Source of the DNA: Bacteroidota bacterium
GTDB lineage: Bacteria; Bacteroidota; Bacteroidia; Bacteroidales; Tenuifilaceae
Direction: 5' to 3'
Length of the DNA: 64,000 nucleotides
Assembly: GCA_029560875.1 (NCBI GenBank)
Contig: JAKQKB010000184.1
Coordinates: forward strand, 1 to 64,000
Both the position numbers and the translations under genes were made by a program. A model generated the notes under the pieces. It saw only the letters and a program-made list of their open reading frames with translations. It searched no databases and was not told where the DNA came from. Below, in pieces: positions 33,707 through 43,710 of this stretch. Every line of letters starts with the position of its first letter. Within the stretch, counting starts at the first letter, position 1.

Positions 33707-36019
33707 ATGAAATACCTAAACCTAACCATCGTTTTCCTAGTTTTTAGTGTAGTTAGCCATTCGCAAACCACGAAGAATTACATCCAATGGGTAAACCCTT
33801 TTATTGGAACTGAACGTATGGGGCACACCTTTCCTGGAGCAACAGTTCCATTCGGGGCCGTTCAGCTTAGTCCCGACACCGACACAATTCCCTATGCCGT
33901 TAACGGCAAGTACAACCCCGATGCTTACAAGTATTGCGCAGGTTATCAGTACACCGATAGCACAATTGTTGGTTTTAGCCATACCCATTTCAGCGGTACG
34001 GGTCATTCCGATTTAGGCGATATTCTAATAATGCCAACAGTAGGCAAGTTGCAGTTGAACCCCGGTACAGCATCCAATCCAAACTCTGGCTATCGCTCCG
34101 CGTTTTCGCATAAGCAGGAATTTGCTGAGCCAAACTACTATCAAGTTAACCTGCTTGATCACAATATAAATGCTGAACTTACCACCTCTGCAAGGGTAGG
34201 AGTTCATCAGTACACATTCCCAAAATCCGATTCAGCGCATATCATCCTCGATTTAATTCACGGAATATACAATTACCCCGATAAGAATGTTTGGACATTT
34301 ATCCGTGTAGAAAGCGATACGTTGATTACCGGGTATCGCCAAACCCACGGCTGGGCAAGAACCCGCACGGTTTACTTTGCCATTGCGTTTTCCAAGCCTT
34401 TCAAAACATACGGAATTGTAAATGGCGAAACTTTAGTTTACCGTGGATTCTGGAGAAAATTCAACCAAAACAGCAACTTCCCTGAGAATGCAGGCCGACA
34501 AATTCGTTGCTACTTCGATTTTTCCACAAATGAGGGCGAGAAGATAATTCTTAAGGTAGCCATATCGCCCGTTAGTACCAGTGGTGCTTTGTCCAATATG
34601 TTTGCCGAAACGCCAAGCTGGGATTTCGATGCAATCAAGCAACAAGGTCAGCAGCAGTGGAATAAAGAACTGGGTAAGATTGATGTGGAAACTCAAACCA
34701 ACAATGATAAAATTAACTTCTATACATCGCTATATCACACCTATTTAGGGCCAACCATTTATATGGATACCGATAGAAAGTATCGTGGTTTGGATCAAAA
34801 CATTCACACGGCTTCCGATTTCGAGAATTACACAACCTTCTCGCTTTGGGATACCTACCGTGCATTGCATCCGCTATTCAATATCATTCAACCTAGTCGT
34901 AACGCTAGTATGATTAAATCGATGCTGGCGCATTACAAGCAAAGCGTTCACTCTATGTTGCCAGTTTGGTCGCACTATGCAAACGAGAACTGGTGTATGA
35001 TTGGCTACCATTCCGTATCGGTTATTGCCGATGCGGCAATAAAGGGTAACGATAACTTCGATTTAAACTATGCGCTTGACGCATCGGTTCGTAGTGCAAA
35101 GAATGGCTGGTACGATGGACTAGCCGATTATATGAAATTAGGTTATGTTCCCGAGGATAAATCGGGTAGTTCAGTTTCCAAAACACTGGAATACGCTTTC
35201 GATGACTGGTGCATTGCGCAGTTAGCCAAAAAGTTAAATAGAATGGATATTTACGATGAGTTCAGCAAGCGCTCATCGAATTATATAAACGTTTTCGATA
35301 AATCCATAGGATTTACTCGTCCACGCCTTTCCGATGGAACCTTTAAGTCAGACTTTGATGTGCTAAGCACTCACGGGCAGGGTTTTATTGAGGGAAACTC
35401 GTGGAACTACAGTTTGTATGTTCCGCACAATCCTGAAGCGCTAGTTAACCTGTATGGCGGTAAAAAGAAATTTGGGCTTTATCTCGATTCCCTTTTTACA
35501 ATGCACCTACCCGATAAGTACTTTGAGGGCACCGAGGATATAACCCGCGATGGTTTAATTGGTAACTACGTTCACGGCAACGAGCCGTCGCACCACGTTG
35601 CGTATCTTTATAACTGGACCGACAAGCCTTGGAAAACCCAGCAAACCGTTCGGATGATTTGCGAGCAGATGTACAAACCCAAACCCGATGGCCTTGGTGG
35701 TAACGACGATTGCGGACAAATGAGCGCCTGGTACATTTTCAGCACATTGGGATTTTACCCTGTTGCACCAGCATCGGATTTTTACTCAACAGGTAGTCCT
35801 TTGGTAAAAACAGCAACACTGAAATTCGAGAATGGTAAAACATTGAGGATTTTGGCTAAAAATCAATCCCCAAAAAATGTTTACGTTAAACGAATTCTAC
35901 TTAATGGAAAGCCTGTTTTAAACAATCATCTAAAGCATTCCGATTTAATGGAGGGAGGGGAGTTGGTGTTTGAGATGACTGAAAAAAAGATGTTTCGACA
36001 AGTAAAGAATAATAAGTAA
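33707..36019 (+). CDS. GH92 family alpha-mannosidase, secreted
   Basis: A 770-residue Ca-dependent exo-alpha-mannosidase of glycoside hydrolase family 92. A signal peptide (1-20, ending SHSQ) is followed by the N-terminal beta domain (WVNPFIGTERMGHTFPGATVPFG) and the helical barrel, with ETPSWDFD, TFSLWDTYRALHP, GNEPSHHVAYLYN and GGNDDCGQMSAWYIFSTLGF, where family catalytic acids lie. It acts on mannose-rich glycans such as N-glycans. No SusC/D genes lie beside it, so it is not within a visible utilisation locus. Confidence 0.95.
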   Translation: MKYLNLTIVFLVFSVVSHSQTTKNYIQWVNPFIGTERMGHTFPGATVPFGAVQLSPDTDTIPYAVNGKYNPDAYKYCAGYQYTDSTIVGFSHTHFSGTGHSDLGDILIMPTVGKLQLNPGTASNPNSGYRSAFSHKQEFAEPNYYQVNLLDHNINAELTTSARVGVHQYTFPKSDSAHIILDLIHGIYNYPDKNVWTFIRVESDTLITGYRQTHGWARTRTVYFAIAFSKPFKTYGIVNGETLVYRGFWRKFNQNSNFPENAGRQIRCYFDFSTNEGEKIILKVAISPVSTSGALSNMFAETPSWDFDAIKQQGQQQWNKELGKIDVETQTNNDKINFYTSLYHTYLGPTIYMDTDRKYRGLDQNIHTASDFENYTTFSLWDTYRALHPLFNIIQPSRNASMIKSMLAHYKQSVHSMLPVWSHYANENWCMIGYHSVSVIADAAIKGNDNFDLNYALDASVRSAKNGWYDGLADYMKLGYVPEDKSGSSVSKTLEYAFDDWCIAQLAKKLNRMDIYDEFSKRSSNYINVFDKSIGFTRPRLSDGTFKSDFDVLSTHGQGFIEGNSWNYSLYVPHNPEALVNLYGGKKKFGLYLDSLFTMHLPDKYFEGTEDITRDGLIGNYVHGNEPSHHVAYLYNWTDKPWKTQQTVRMICEQMYKPKPDGLGGNDDCGQMSAWYIFSTLGFYPVAPASDFYSTGSPLVKTATLKFENGKTLRILAKNQSPKNVYVKRILLNGKPVLNNHLKHSDLMEGGELVFEMTEKKMFRQVKNNK

Positions 36020-36102
36020 GATTGTTCTTTATTATCCCAAACTATAGTGAGGGAACTCTGTTTTGGATTCCAAAAATTTAGATGTCTCAAAGTCGAAAAC
36101 AA

Positions 36103-36128
36103 AAAGCCATTCAATTCAGAATGGCTTT
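36103..36128 (-). terminator. terminator downstream of the endonuclease I gene
   Basis: Perfect 10-bp stem AAAGCCATTC / GAATGGCTTT, six-base loop; T-rich on the minus strand (TTTTTG) and weaker on the plus strand. It lies between convergent GH92 and nuclease genes and may serve both. Confidence 0.65.
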
Positions 36129-36155
36129 CGATTTATACAACGTCTATTCTTTACA

Positions 36156-36188
36156 AACACTGTCAGGGTTCTGAACCCTGACAGTGTT
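36156..36188. repeat. palindromic repeat, CTGTCAGGGTT family
   Basis: Arms AACACTGTCAGGGTT and AACCCTGACAGTGTT around CTG, a perfect inverted repeat 14 bases past the nuclease stop (minus strand). Related to the CCCTGACAGAGT elements, with the order of arms changed. Confidence 0.65.
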
Positions 36189-36201
36189 AATCATTAAGAA
36201 A

Positions 36202-38610
36202 CTATCGCTTAACAACTCTAATCACATTTGTTTTATTGCCGTTTAAAACTTTTAAAATATAAATTCCTGTTTTCAGATTACTAGTATTAATTGGATAAGT
36301 TTTATCGGCAAACTCCGCAGTGTAAACAACCTTACCAATTATATCCATTACAGTAACCTTTGTTAGACCCGAACCATCAACTTTAACATTAAGTGTCTCT
36401 CCAAATGGATTTGGGTAAACTGTAATTTTATCTTGTTGGTTATCGCCAATGCCAGTAGCAGGGCTAACGGTATAGTTTTGTATGGTACTTTCGGAGAAAT
36501 TTCCCTCCTGGTCAGTTGCTTTTATCCTATAGTAAACAACAGTTCCTGTGGTTTGTGTTGGTATTGTTGCACTGTAGGTTGATGAGCTATTGGTCATTGA
36601 AAGCGTATTGCTCAAAGCATTGGAAGCTGTACCCCATTGAAGTTGAACGGTACTTAACCTACCCTCAGGGTCGGTAACTGTTGCCGAAACGCCAACGTTA
36701 TCAGCCGATGTTGGGTTTGCAGGATTTCTGCTTTCACCAGTTATTGTAGGTGCTTGATTTGGTGACGACGAGTTGGTTTGCCACTCTAAATCATCAATAG
36801 CAATTCTTGCCACTCCATTACTAGCCAACTTAACTACAAAGTCGCCACTAACATTTACAGTAAATGTTGCTGTTTGAACATCTACTGTAACATCTACTGT
36901 ACCAATTTGATTATTGTTAACAAATACTGTAATTACACCACCGCTTCCTGTAAACTTTTGCTGGTGTTTAAACCTTACCTGAGCACAACCTCCTGTTATT
37001 GTTTGAGATTCTAATGTGGGTGTGCCAGATTGTGCAAAACAAATTGCCCTCGTATTAACAGTTTGATCTGTCCTTGCAGACGTTGCCGACCAATTAATGT
37101 CATTATCTCCGGTCCAAGTTCTATCTGCATATGAAGAGTTGCTTGCGGGCATATTCTCGAAAGTTTCACCAACCCAATCACCACTTGCCGTCTCCGTTAC
37201 ATTAATTGAGAAGGATTGCTCTACTGGAGTACTATTTCCGTCGCTTCCAGTTAATACCACAGCATTTGCACCAACATCGCCAGAGGTTGGAGTTCCTGTT
37301 AACTTTGCCGTTCCATTGCCTGTTGAGGTCAGTGTTAACCAACCTGGTTTTGTAGTTGCACTTATGGTAAATGTTGAACCGCTATTTCCTGTTAAAGTAA
37401 CGTTATATGTATATGGAGCATCAACTTGGCCAGAAGTAACAGGTGTGCTTGTAAATTGAAGTGGCACAATAGATGATGCAACCTTTATTGTAAAACTTTG
37501 TGTTTTACTTGACGTGCCATCTGTAACACTAAGTACTACAGAATTATCACCCACGTTATCTTCTGTTGGAGTTCCAGTTAAAGTTGCAGTTGTATTTCCT
37601 GTCTGATTAAAAGTTAACCAAGATGGTTTTGTTGTTGCCGTAATTGTAAATGTTGCGCCAGTGTTTCCTGTAACATTGATGTTGTATGTGTAAACTTCTC
37701 CCGCTTGAACATTAGTAATTGGGGTACTTGTAAATGAAGGCGTAACAGTTCCATTGCCCCAGATTAAATTTGCATAATCTGGATTATCAATAAATGGATT
37801 TCTATTATGCTGGTAATCATTAAAAATCACATTATTCCTATCAATTTCCTTCTGGCTTACAGGGTCTTGGTTATGCCATTCAATAAGCATAGCTTTTGAC
37901 CAGGATGAGAAAGCAGGAAACTTTGTACCATCTAACATAGGGGTACTCCAACTTTGAATAACATCTTCATATCTTGTAACCATATAAAAATATGAACGAG
38001 CAAAATCTCCCTTGTATTCGTCAATTGGTTCAAAGACCGTCCCAGTATAGCCCGGATATGAACAATCGCCCCACTTACTTCCATTCGAAGAAGTATAAGT
38101 AGGGCTCGTAACTTCACCAAAAGGATCATTTCCTCTTACATTATTAACTTTTTTGTCTGTTGGATATAAATGAAAAAGGTCGGTATACATCGGATAACCA
38201 TCATTAAACCAACTTTTAGGAAAAGAGTGTTCCCTATTATATTTTTCACATTCATTGGCACCACCAGATCCATTATCCTGATCTGTAACAAATGTAAAAT
38301 TGCAAGATGAGTACATATCCCAAACTTTCCCATCGGATCGTTTATCTGTATATTGGAATGCAGTCCATAATGCACTATACGATAACTCTGTATGATCTTC
38401 ACTGGGGTTTTCGTAATTACATTTTATAATATTATATAGCGCAGTCTTCAGCTCTGCTCCAGTTTTCCCATTTGCCCCATCATAGTATCCAGCAGGAGCC
38501 TGAGCAAATAAGGTTATTGACGATAGTAAAACGAAAAGCAACATAAGGTGAACCCTTCTTGTAATTTCCCCTCCAATTCCTTTCAAGTGTAATGCGTAAA
38601 AAAGTCTCAT
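36202..38610 (-). CDS. secreted endonuclease I with Ig-like modules and T9SS sorting domain
   Basis: About 802 residues from the start at 38610 (MRLFYALH); an earlier start at 38640 nearly touches the previous stop and a later one at 38544 would leave just the signal core. Domains: signal peptide; endonuclease I (EndA/NucM) with NREHSFPKSWF and DLFHLYPTDKKVNNVRGNDPFG; two Ig-like cadherin-type modules (each FTSTP...YTYNxxxTGN); a jelly-roll-like part; a fibronectin-like stretch; and a C-terminal type IX sorting domain ending KTNVIRVVKR. It would be a surface or secreted nuclease for DNA or RNA scavenging. Last gene of the minus-strand operon. Confidence 0.9.
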   Translation of the reverse strand: MRLFYALHLKGIGGEITRRVHLMLLFVLLSSITLFAQAPAGYYDGANGKTGAELKTALYNIIKCNYENPSEDHTELSYSALWTAFQYTDKRSDGKVWDMYSSCNFTFVTDQDNGSGGANECEKYNREHSFPKSWFNDGYPMYTDLFHLYPTDKKVNNVRGNDPFGEVTSPTYTSSNGSKWGDCSYPGYTGTVFEPIDEYKGDFARSYFYMVTRYEDVIQSWSTPMLDGTKFPAFSSWSKAMLIEWHNQDPVSQKEIDRNNVIFNDYQHNRNPFIDNPDYANLIWGNGTVTPSFTSTPITNVQAGEVYTYNINVTGNTGATFTITATTKPSWLTFNQTGNTTATLTGTPTEDNVGDNSVVLSVTDGTSSKTQSFTIKVASSIVPLQFTSTPVTSGQVDAPYTYNVTLTGNSGSTFTISATTKPGWLTLTSTGNGTAKLTGTPTSGDVGANAVVLTGSDGNSTPVEQSFSINVTETASGDWVGETFENMPASNSSYADRTWTGDNDINWSATSARTDQTVNTRAICFAQSGTPTLESQTITGGCAQVRFKHQQKFTGSGGVITVFVNNNQIGTVDVTVDVQTATFTVNVSGDFVVKLASNGVARIAIDDLEWQTNSSSPNQAPTITGESRNPANPTSADNVGVSATVTDPEGRLSTVQLQWGTASNALSNTLSMTNSSSTYSATIPTQTTGTVVYYRIKATDQEGNFSESTIQNYTVSPATGIGDNQQDKITVYPNPFGETLNVKVDGSGLTKVTVMDIIGKVVYTAEFADKTYPINTSNLKTGIYILKVLNGNKTNVIRVVKR

Positions 38611-38640
38611 AAAAGCAATTTTTATATTATTAAAAAACAA

Positions 38641-39189
38641 TTAGTTGCATATAACTATATCAACAGGTAAATCAAATTGGGTTACGGGAACTGATTCAAC
38701 CAGTTGAAATTCGTAGCCCACGCCCACCTTAGTAATTTCCTTAAACTGCGGCATCAGCCTATCGTAATAACCCTTGCCTCTGCCCAATCTGTTTCCATTT
38801 CTATCGAAAGCTACACCTGGGATAATGGCAAACTCAATCTCCTTTGGGTCAACAATTTTTCCTGTTTTGGGCTCCATAATGCCAAAGTGGTTGCTTTGCT
38901 CCAGTTGCTCTGTACCCTCAAAAAGGCGTAGTTTCAAATCGTCGCCCACAACTACAGGCAGTACAATTTTTTTTCTGCAGCTCCACTTCATCACAAAATC
39001 GTGAGTAGGCAGTTCGTCGGGTAGCGACCAAAAGGCTAGAACAACATTAGCCTGCTTAAACTCTGCCAATGTTTCAACTTCAGCAAAAACAATTCTTGCT
39101 TTTTGCTTTGATGCTTCTGCATCAACCTGCTTTTTCAGTTGCTTTATCTCCTTGCGGAGTTGGCTCTTATATTCAAAAATCGATTCCAT
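38641..39189 (-). CDS. 5-formyltetrahydrofolate cyclo-ligase
   Basis: A 182-residue ATP-dependent enzyme that converts 5-formyl-THF to 5,10-methenyl-THF. The start SQLRKEIKQLKKQ and the C-terminal ATP/Mg signature GNRLGRGKGYYDRLMP are present, with VPVTQFDLPVDIVI at the end. It is embedded between genes for envelope proteins on the same strand, ending 30 bases before the nuclease start. Confidence 0.93.
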   Translation of the reverse strand: MESIFEYKSQLRKEIKQLKKQVDAEASKQKARIVFAEVETLAEFKQANVVLAFWSLPDELPTHDFVMKWSCRKKIVLPVVVGDDLKLRLFEGTEQLEQSNHFGIMEPKTGKIVDPKEIEFAIIPGVAFDRNGNRLGRGKGYYDRLMPQFKEITKVGVGYEFQLVESVPVTQFDLPVDIVICN

Positions 39190-39216
39190 ATCTTTTCTTG
39201 TACGATTTTTAGCTTT

Positions 39217-42081
39217 TTAATGTTCTATATGTTTTGTTCTATTGTTAAAACCACCGTAAATATCGTAAACCATGCTTAGGTTCGAAAAGGCGGCAAAGTT
39301 TTTACCTGTAAAAGCCTGCTCGTATTTAATTCGGAATGGATACCTTGTTCGTAAGAAATGTAAATCGATATTTACCTCAAAACCTACCGATTGCATATTC
39401 TCGTTCCATGTCACAATTTGATTGTTTACTTTTACAGGGTAAGTGTTTTTAGCATAATCGAAAAAGATATCCAAAGAAAAACGCTTAATGTACGTTAGCG
39501 AACCTATTGCCCAATCAGGATAAGCAATTGGCATTAAATAGTCCATGGAAAATCCACGGAAGTTCTCAGACCTATAAAGGTTGTAACCCCTAGGCGCATC
39601 AATCTTGTTGGAAAGGTAATAACGTTTCAAACCTTGCTTTTGTAAAGATGCACTAAGTTTTAGGTGTTGATTTTGCCAGACACCCGGAAGGTATAGAGTT
39701 GATTTAATTGCGCTCAGATTTCCAATATTATTTCTGTTATAAGGAGCATTAACATGCATTGCTGTAAGTTCAACTCCTAAGCGAGGCAACAAATCGCGGT
39801 GTGCCATGCTTCGGGTTAATCTAAAATACAAACCATTATTCATTGTGAATAGACCCGATTTGTAACGGACAATTTCATCATCGAATAAATAATCGTTTGT
39901 TCTTTCGCTACTATTAAAAATTTGTAAATATGTAGAATAACTGTTTTTACTTAAAGTGAAAGGTAAATAACTGAATAACTTAAACCTATTTCTGTAATGT
40001 TTATTGGGTACATCGTAGGTTGATACTTTATAAAGCCAAGCGGGCTCGTCAAACTGTTCAAAACCAAATGAGAATACTGGCCATAAACCAGAGTATCGAA
40101 TATTTGCATTTACAAGATGATTGCTTCCGTAACCATAGCCTAGCACAATAACCGTGGAACCAGTTAGGTTTTGGGACATAACGGTTGCTCCTGGCTTAAT
40201 GGTCGATTCCTCTGGGTTGGTGTTATATGGGTTAAAGTAGAAAGGCGCCCAGCTATGAATGTTGAGAAGCGTACCCAATCCCCGGTATGGCTTAGAGACA
40301 TAGTCTTTTGAGATAATGTTAAGGGTATCAATCCTTACATCAACTTTACCCGATAATGCTGAGGTAAAGTTATCGTTTATTGGCTGCGGAGCATCAATTT
40401 TTATAGGCATTCCAATTTTTTCAATAGTTCCTACTCTATAGCCATTGGATGTATATGCCGATAGAGTTGTTTTTCCGTGCAGGCTGCTACTGAAATAATT
40501 TAAACTATAGGTTGAATTAATTAGTCTATATGTATTATTATTTAGCAAATTAGTATAGTATATTTCCTCTTTACTTGAACTTGAGGCAGAGAAGAATAAC
40601 GAATCGCCCTTGATTTGAATTGAATTTATATCCATAAACGTTGGGCCAAATATTTTTGAGTGATCTTCTCCCTCTAGTTTCCAAATCTCCTTGCCTTGCT
40701 GGGTTACAACGCCAGCATATATGTTTGAGTTGCTAGAATCAATAATCAACTCGAAGGGCTCAATGTTATAATCGAAAACAAACAAAGGAGATAACTTGCT
40801 GTCGGTTAAGTTTATTAACTGACTTTGCCCTTTGGGCAAATATTCTAGACAATAAATTTCATCATTTACAGGGTGAACTATAGGAGAACCAAGCATTCCT
40901 TTGTAAGGTATAGTTTTTTTTGAAGACGACTTGATATTAAAAACAATAATTCGGCCATAACTTTTATACTCCCAGCGGGTGTGGGGTTTGTTCTCAGCCC
41001 AAACAATTAAAGTATCGTTAATACTTGGTTTTCCGAGTAAATATCCTGGATAGGTCAGAATCTTTTCCTGTCCAGTTCTTGTGTCAATTAAAACAAATGC
41101 AGGAATATCTTTTAATGATGTTTTGTAGGCCAGTATTGTTGAGTCGTTCAAAGTATACGGATACAAGTAGTTTGCATACTCGTTATGCTTGTTATTGATA
41201 ATATCTATCTTATCGTAAACTTGACCGTTCTCGGCATTAGTCCAAATGCTATCCTGATATGCAAATGCTTGTTCAGAAATACTTTTGCGGGAGAGTCCTG
41301 TTTCTTTTTTCAATCCAAAATAAAAAGGGAAAATTGTATGAGGTTTACGCGAAACGTAATCTATCGTGTTTGCCCACATATTACTTCCGTACTTTAGGTT
41401 ACCATAAGCAACTATTTGATATCCTAAACTATAATGATTCGGTATGTAATTTTTATATGAGCCTAATAGCCATTTATCGTACCCATAAGTTTTAGAGTTA
41501 CTGAGCAGATGTGCTCTGTAGTGCTTATAGAAATTTGCTGTTCGGCCTCTACCGCTATGCGAAAATGCCGTTTCGGTGGCAACAGCATCGCCCTCTAAGT
41601 ACCACATAGGAACAAACCCTGCTGCCAAACCTGTGGCCTGCTGGCCAAATAGGTATGAGGCGAATTTTACAGTATTTCGGTTTAACGCGTAGAGCTGTTT
41701 TACATGGCGCATTTCGTGAATGGCCAACTGTTGACTCCATAGCTGGGCGTAACCCCCGTAGGCAGGGTGGGTGATAAGTTCCATTCGTTGAGGAGCCCAC
41801 GCCACAAATCCGTTGGATAGAGACGTATTTGGGTGGAGAATCACTCTAAGTCTTGTAGCCCCTAAGCTGTAGTCTATGCCCAACAGGGTGTCGGTTACAG
41901 AAAGAAGTGAGAGATAATTCTGTGCAATACTATCTGTTCCCAAAGGGTAAATCAGCCTGATTTTTCCTTTAGAAATCTGTCTCCATTTAATCGAAAAGGG
42001 CTCAACGCCCGTTTCGAAGTATTGTGCTTTTAACCCAAAAGCACAAAAAAGGAGAGTGCCTAATATAAAAACTTTCCTCAA
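39217..42081 (-). CDS. outer-membrane chimera: gluzincin-like protease, propeller and barrel
   Basis: A 954-residue secreted protein. After a signal peptide (1-19, ending LKAQ) there is a peptidase-like domain with HEMRH (122-126) and a downstream glutamate Glu163 (WYLEGDA), the layout of gluzincin metalloproteases. Residues about 290-590 contain repeated short strands like the TolB/WD40 propeller (GSPIVHPVNDEIYCLEY). The last 330 residues have alternating aromatic strands and end without a sorting domain, as in outer-membrane barrels. I do not know a named family. The gene follows the EEP nuclease by four bases. Confidence 0.7.
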   Translation of the reverse strand: MRKVFILGTLLFCAFGLKAQYFETGVEPFSIKWRQISKGKIRLIYPLGTDSIAQNYLSLLSVTDTLLGIDYSLGATRLRVILHPNTSLSNGFVAWAPQRMELITHPAYGGYAQLWSQQLAIHEMRHVKQLYALNRNTVKFASYLFGQQATGLAAGFVPMWYLEGDAVATETAFSHSGRGRTANFYKHYRAHLLSNSKTYGYDKWLLGSYKNYIPNHYSLGYQIVAYGNLKYGSNMWANTIDYVSRKPHTIFPFYFGLKKETGLSRKSISEQAFAYQDSIWTNAENGQVYDKIDIINNKHNEYANYLYPYTLNDSTILAYKTSLKDIPAFVLIDTRTGQEKILTYPGYLLGKPSINDTLIVWAENKPHTRWEYKSYGRIIVFNIKSSSKKTIPYKGMLGSPIVHPVNDEIYCLEYLPKGQSQLINLTDSKLSPLFVFDYNIEPFELIIDSSNSNIYAGVVTQQGKEIWKLEGEDHSKIFGPTFMDINSIQIKGDSLFFSASSSSKEEIYYTNLLNNNTYRLINSTYSLNYFSSSLHGKTTLSAYTSNGYRVGTIEKIGMPIKIDAPQPINDNFTSALSGKVDVRIDTLNIISKDYVSKPYRGLGTLLNIHSWAPFYFNPYNTNPEESTIKPGATVMSQNLTGSTVIVLGYGYGSNHLVNANIRYSGLWPVFSFGFEQFDEPAWLYKVSTYDVPNKHYRNRFKLFSYLPFTLSKNSYSTYLQIFNSSERTNDYLFDDEIVRYKSGLFTMNNGLYFRLTRSMAHRDLLPRLGVELTAMHVNAPYNRNNIGNLSAIKSTLYLPGVWQNQHLKLSASLQKQGLKRYYLSNKIDAPRGYNLYRSENFRGFSMDYLMPIAYPDWAIGSLTYIKRFSLDIFFDYAKNTYPVKVNNQIVTWNENMQSVGFEVNIDLHFLRTRYPFRIKYEQAFTGKNFAAFSNLSMVYDIYGGFNNRTKHIEH

Positions 42082-42085
42082 CTGC

Positions 42086-43345
42086 TTATTTTAACACTTT
42101 AAATGTTTTGCGGTAACCATTTGATAATATAACTTCTACAATAAAAATTTTCGAGTTAATATCAGTTGTAGAAATTTCTACCTCCTTGCTATTATTAGAA
42201 TATTTATTCGAAAAAACCCTCTGCCCAATAATGCTATAAATATTTACCGATGATATTGATTCTGTCTCGCTATTCAGCAATATTCTAAGTTTTTCCGGGG
42301 CTGGGTTATTGTAAATAATATTATTACTATAATCATTGCTTTGCACCGAGGTTGTATTGTTGCTATACACTAACTTCATCTCAACAGGAAGATGATCCGA
42401 CATATTGTAAAGCGCATTTAAAACCTCGGAAGGTACGCTTTTGTTGTCGGGTGAAAGAAGAGATTGATTGTATCTTTTACCATCTTGAGCAATTGCTTTA
42501 TAGCTATAATATTTAAGCCCTTTTGAATTATTTAAAACATCAATCGAAGACAGAATGAAGTCAAATCTATCATCCATTCCTCCTGTTATAAAACAACCAT
42601 TAGTTGTAGTGTGAGTTGATTGAGTGTGAATGTAACTGAAAGTTAAGTTGCTACTCCATTTGCCCTCATTATCAATTGGATCGTAAAATCTAAAATTATT
42701 TGCTCCTACGGGTGTAGTTAAATTAATATAGGCCCCCTCTTTAAATGTATACAAGTTTAAATCACCAAGTAGTAAAATATTTCCAGAAATATTCTTCTGT
42801 TTTATGTAATTCATAATTTTTAGTGAAGATGAGGCTCGAGATGACGAGTCCGTTCCGACTGCCCCACCATCCATATGAATAACAAAACAGGTTAAAAAAA
42901 TTGTATCTCCAGTTGAAATGGATTCTGTCTTTAAATAGAGGGTATAAACATCTGTAATTCTTGGAGAAGTTGCTACTTCTGCTTGCGATTTTAAAACTAA
43001 CTTCTCTGAATTATAGTATATCATATTTGAAATATAACTACCAGAGGTATTTGCTCTTAAATACTTCGTTTCTCCATTGATATTTAGAACATTTGTTTTA
43101 ATTCTCTCAGAACTAGCTGTTGATGTATTTAATTCATTAACAGTGAAAATATCAGGTTTTACGAAGTTTATAATGGTTCTCGGGTAGCCATCCTTACTAT
43201 CAACATTATTTGTTTCACTGGTACACCCATATACATTCTTGTCGTAATACATTAGGTTATAATGCATAATTGTTAGTGTATCAGCATATAAATTGTTTAG
43301 TGTAAAAAACAAAAGAACAAAAAGAGATGATTTTAAATAGTTCAT
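42086..43345 (-). CDS. secreted endonuclease/exonuclease/phosphatase protein with T9SS domain
   Basis: A 419-residue protein: signal peptide (1-21, ending NLYA), EEP fold with HYNLMYY, FTVNELN (metal-binding Glu), a His in FVIHMDGG, GDLNLY and SDHLPVEM, then a short linker and a type IX sorting domain (IYSIIGQRVFSNKY, ending YRKTFKVLK). It may act as a DNase, RNase or phosphatase outside the cell. It lies in the operon 21 bases after the SUI1 gene. Confidence 0.88.
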   Translation of the reverse strand: MNYLKSSLFVLLFFTLNNLYADTLTIMHYNLMYYDKNVYGCTSETNNVDSKDGYPRTIINFVKPDIFTVNELNTSTASSERIKTNVLNINGETKYLRANTSGSYISNMIYYNSEKLVLKSQAEVATSPRITDVYTLYLKTESISTGDTIFLTCFVIHMDGGAVGTDSSSRASSSLKIMNYIKQKNISGNILLLGDLNLYTFKEGAYINLTTPVGANNFRFYDPIDNEGKWSSNLTFSYIHTQSTHTTTNGCFITGGMDDRFDFILSSIDVLNNSKGLKYYSYKAIAQDGKRYNQSLLSPDNKSVPSEVLNALYNMSDHLPVEMKLVYSNNTTSVQSNDYSNNIIYNNPAPEKLRILLNSETESISSVNIYSIIGQRVFSNKYSNNSKEVEISTTDINSKIFIVEVILSNGYRKTFKVLK

Positions 43346-43365
43346 TGCTTAAATTTTAAAAATTA

Positions 43366-43710
43366 TCAACCCGAAACTTTCACTCTATATCCCCACTCCT
43401 TAAGCAAATCAGCAACTTTTTGCTTTATTTCGCCCTGTATGAGTATTTCGCCATCCTTAACCGAGCCACCAACACCGCATTTGGTTTTTATTTTTTTGCA
43501 AAGGCTCTCCATTTCTTCCTCATTACCAACATAGTTTTTAATAAGCGTAACCGATTTGCCTCCCCTATGCTTACGCTCAAAGGTAACCAGTAGGTTTTGT
43601 TGGTTTGGTGTTCGTTGTTCAACTTGCAACTCTTCCTCCTCTGGCTTATAGTCGGGATTAGTGGAGTATGCAAAACTTAATTTTTGTTTCCAGTCCTGTT
43701 TTTCTGCCAT
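43366..43710 (-). CDS. SUI1/eIF1-like translation factor (YciH family)
   Basis: A 114-residue protein starting at 43710 (MAEKQDWK); the earlier start adds three unconserved residues. The C-terminal SUI1 domain shows RKHRGGKSVTLIKNYVG and KTKCGVGGSVKDGEILIQG. Bacterial YciH proteins influence start-site selection in translation. It opens the five-gene minus-strand operon that includes two T9SS nucleases. Confidence 0.9.
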   Translation of the reverse strand: MAEKQDWKQKLSFAYSTNPDYKPEEEELQVEQRTPNQQNLLVTFERKHRGGKSVTLIKNYVGNEEEMESLCKKIKTKCGVGGSVKDGEILIQGEIKQKVADLLKEWGYRVKVSG

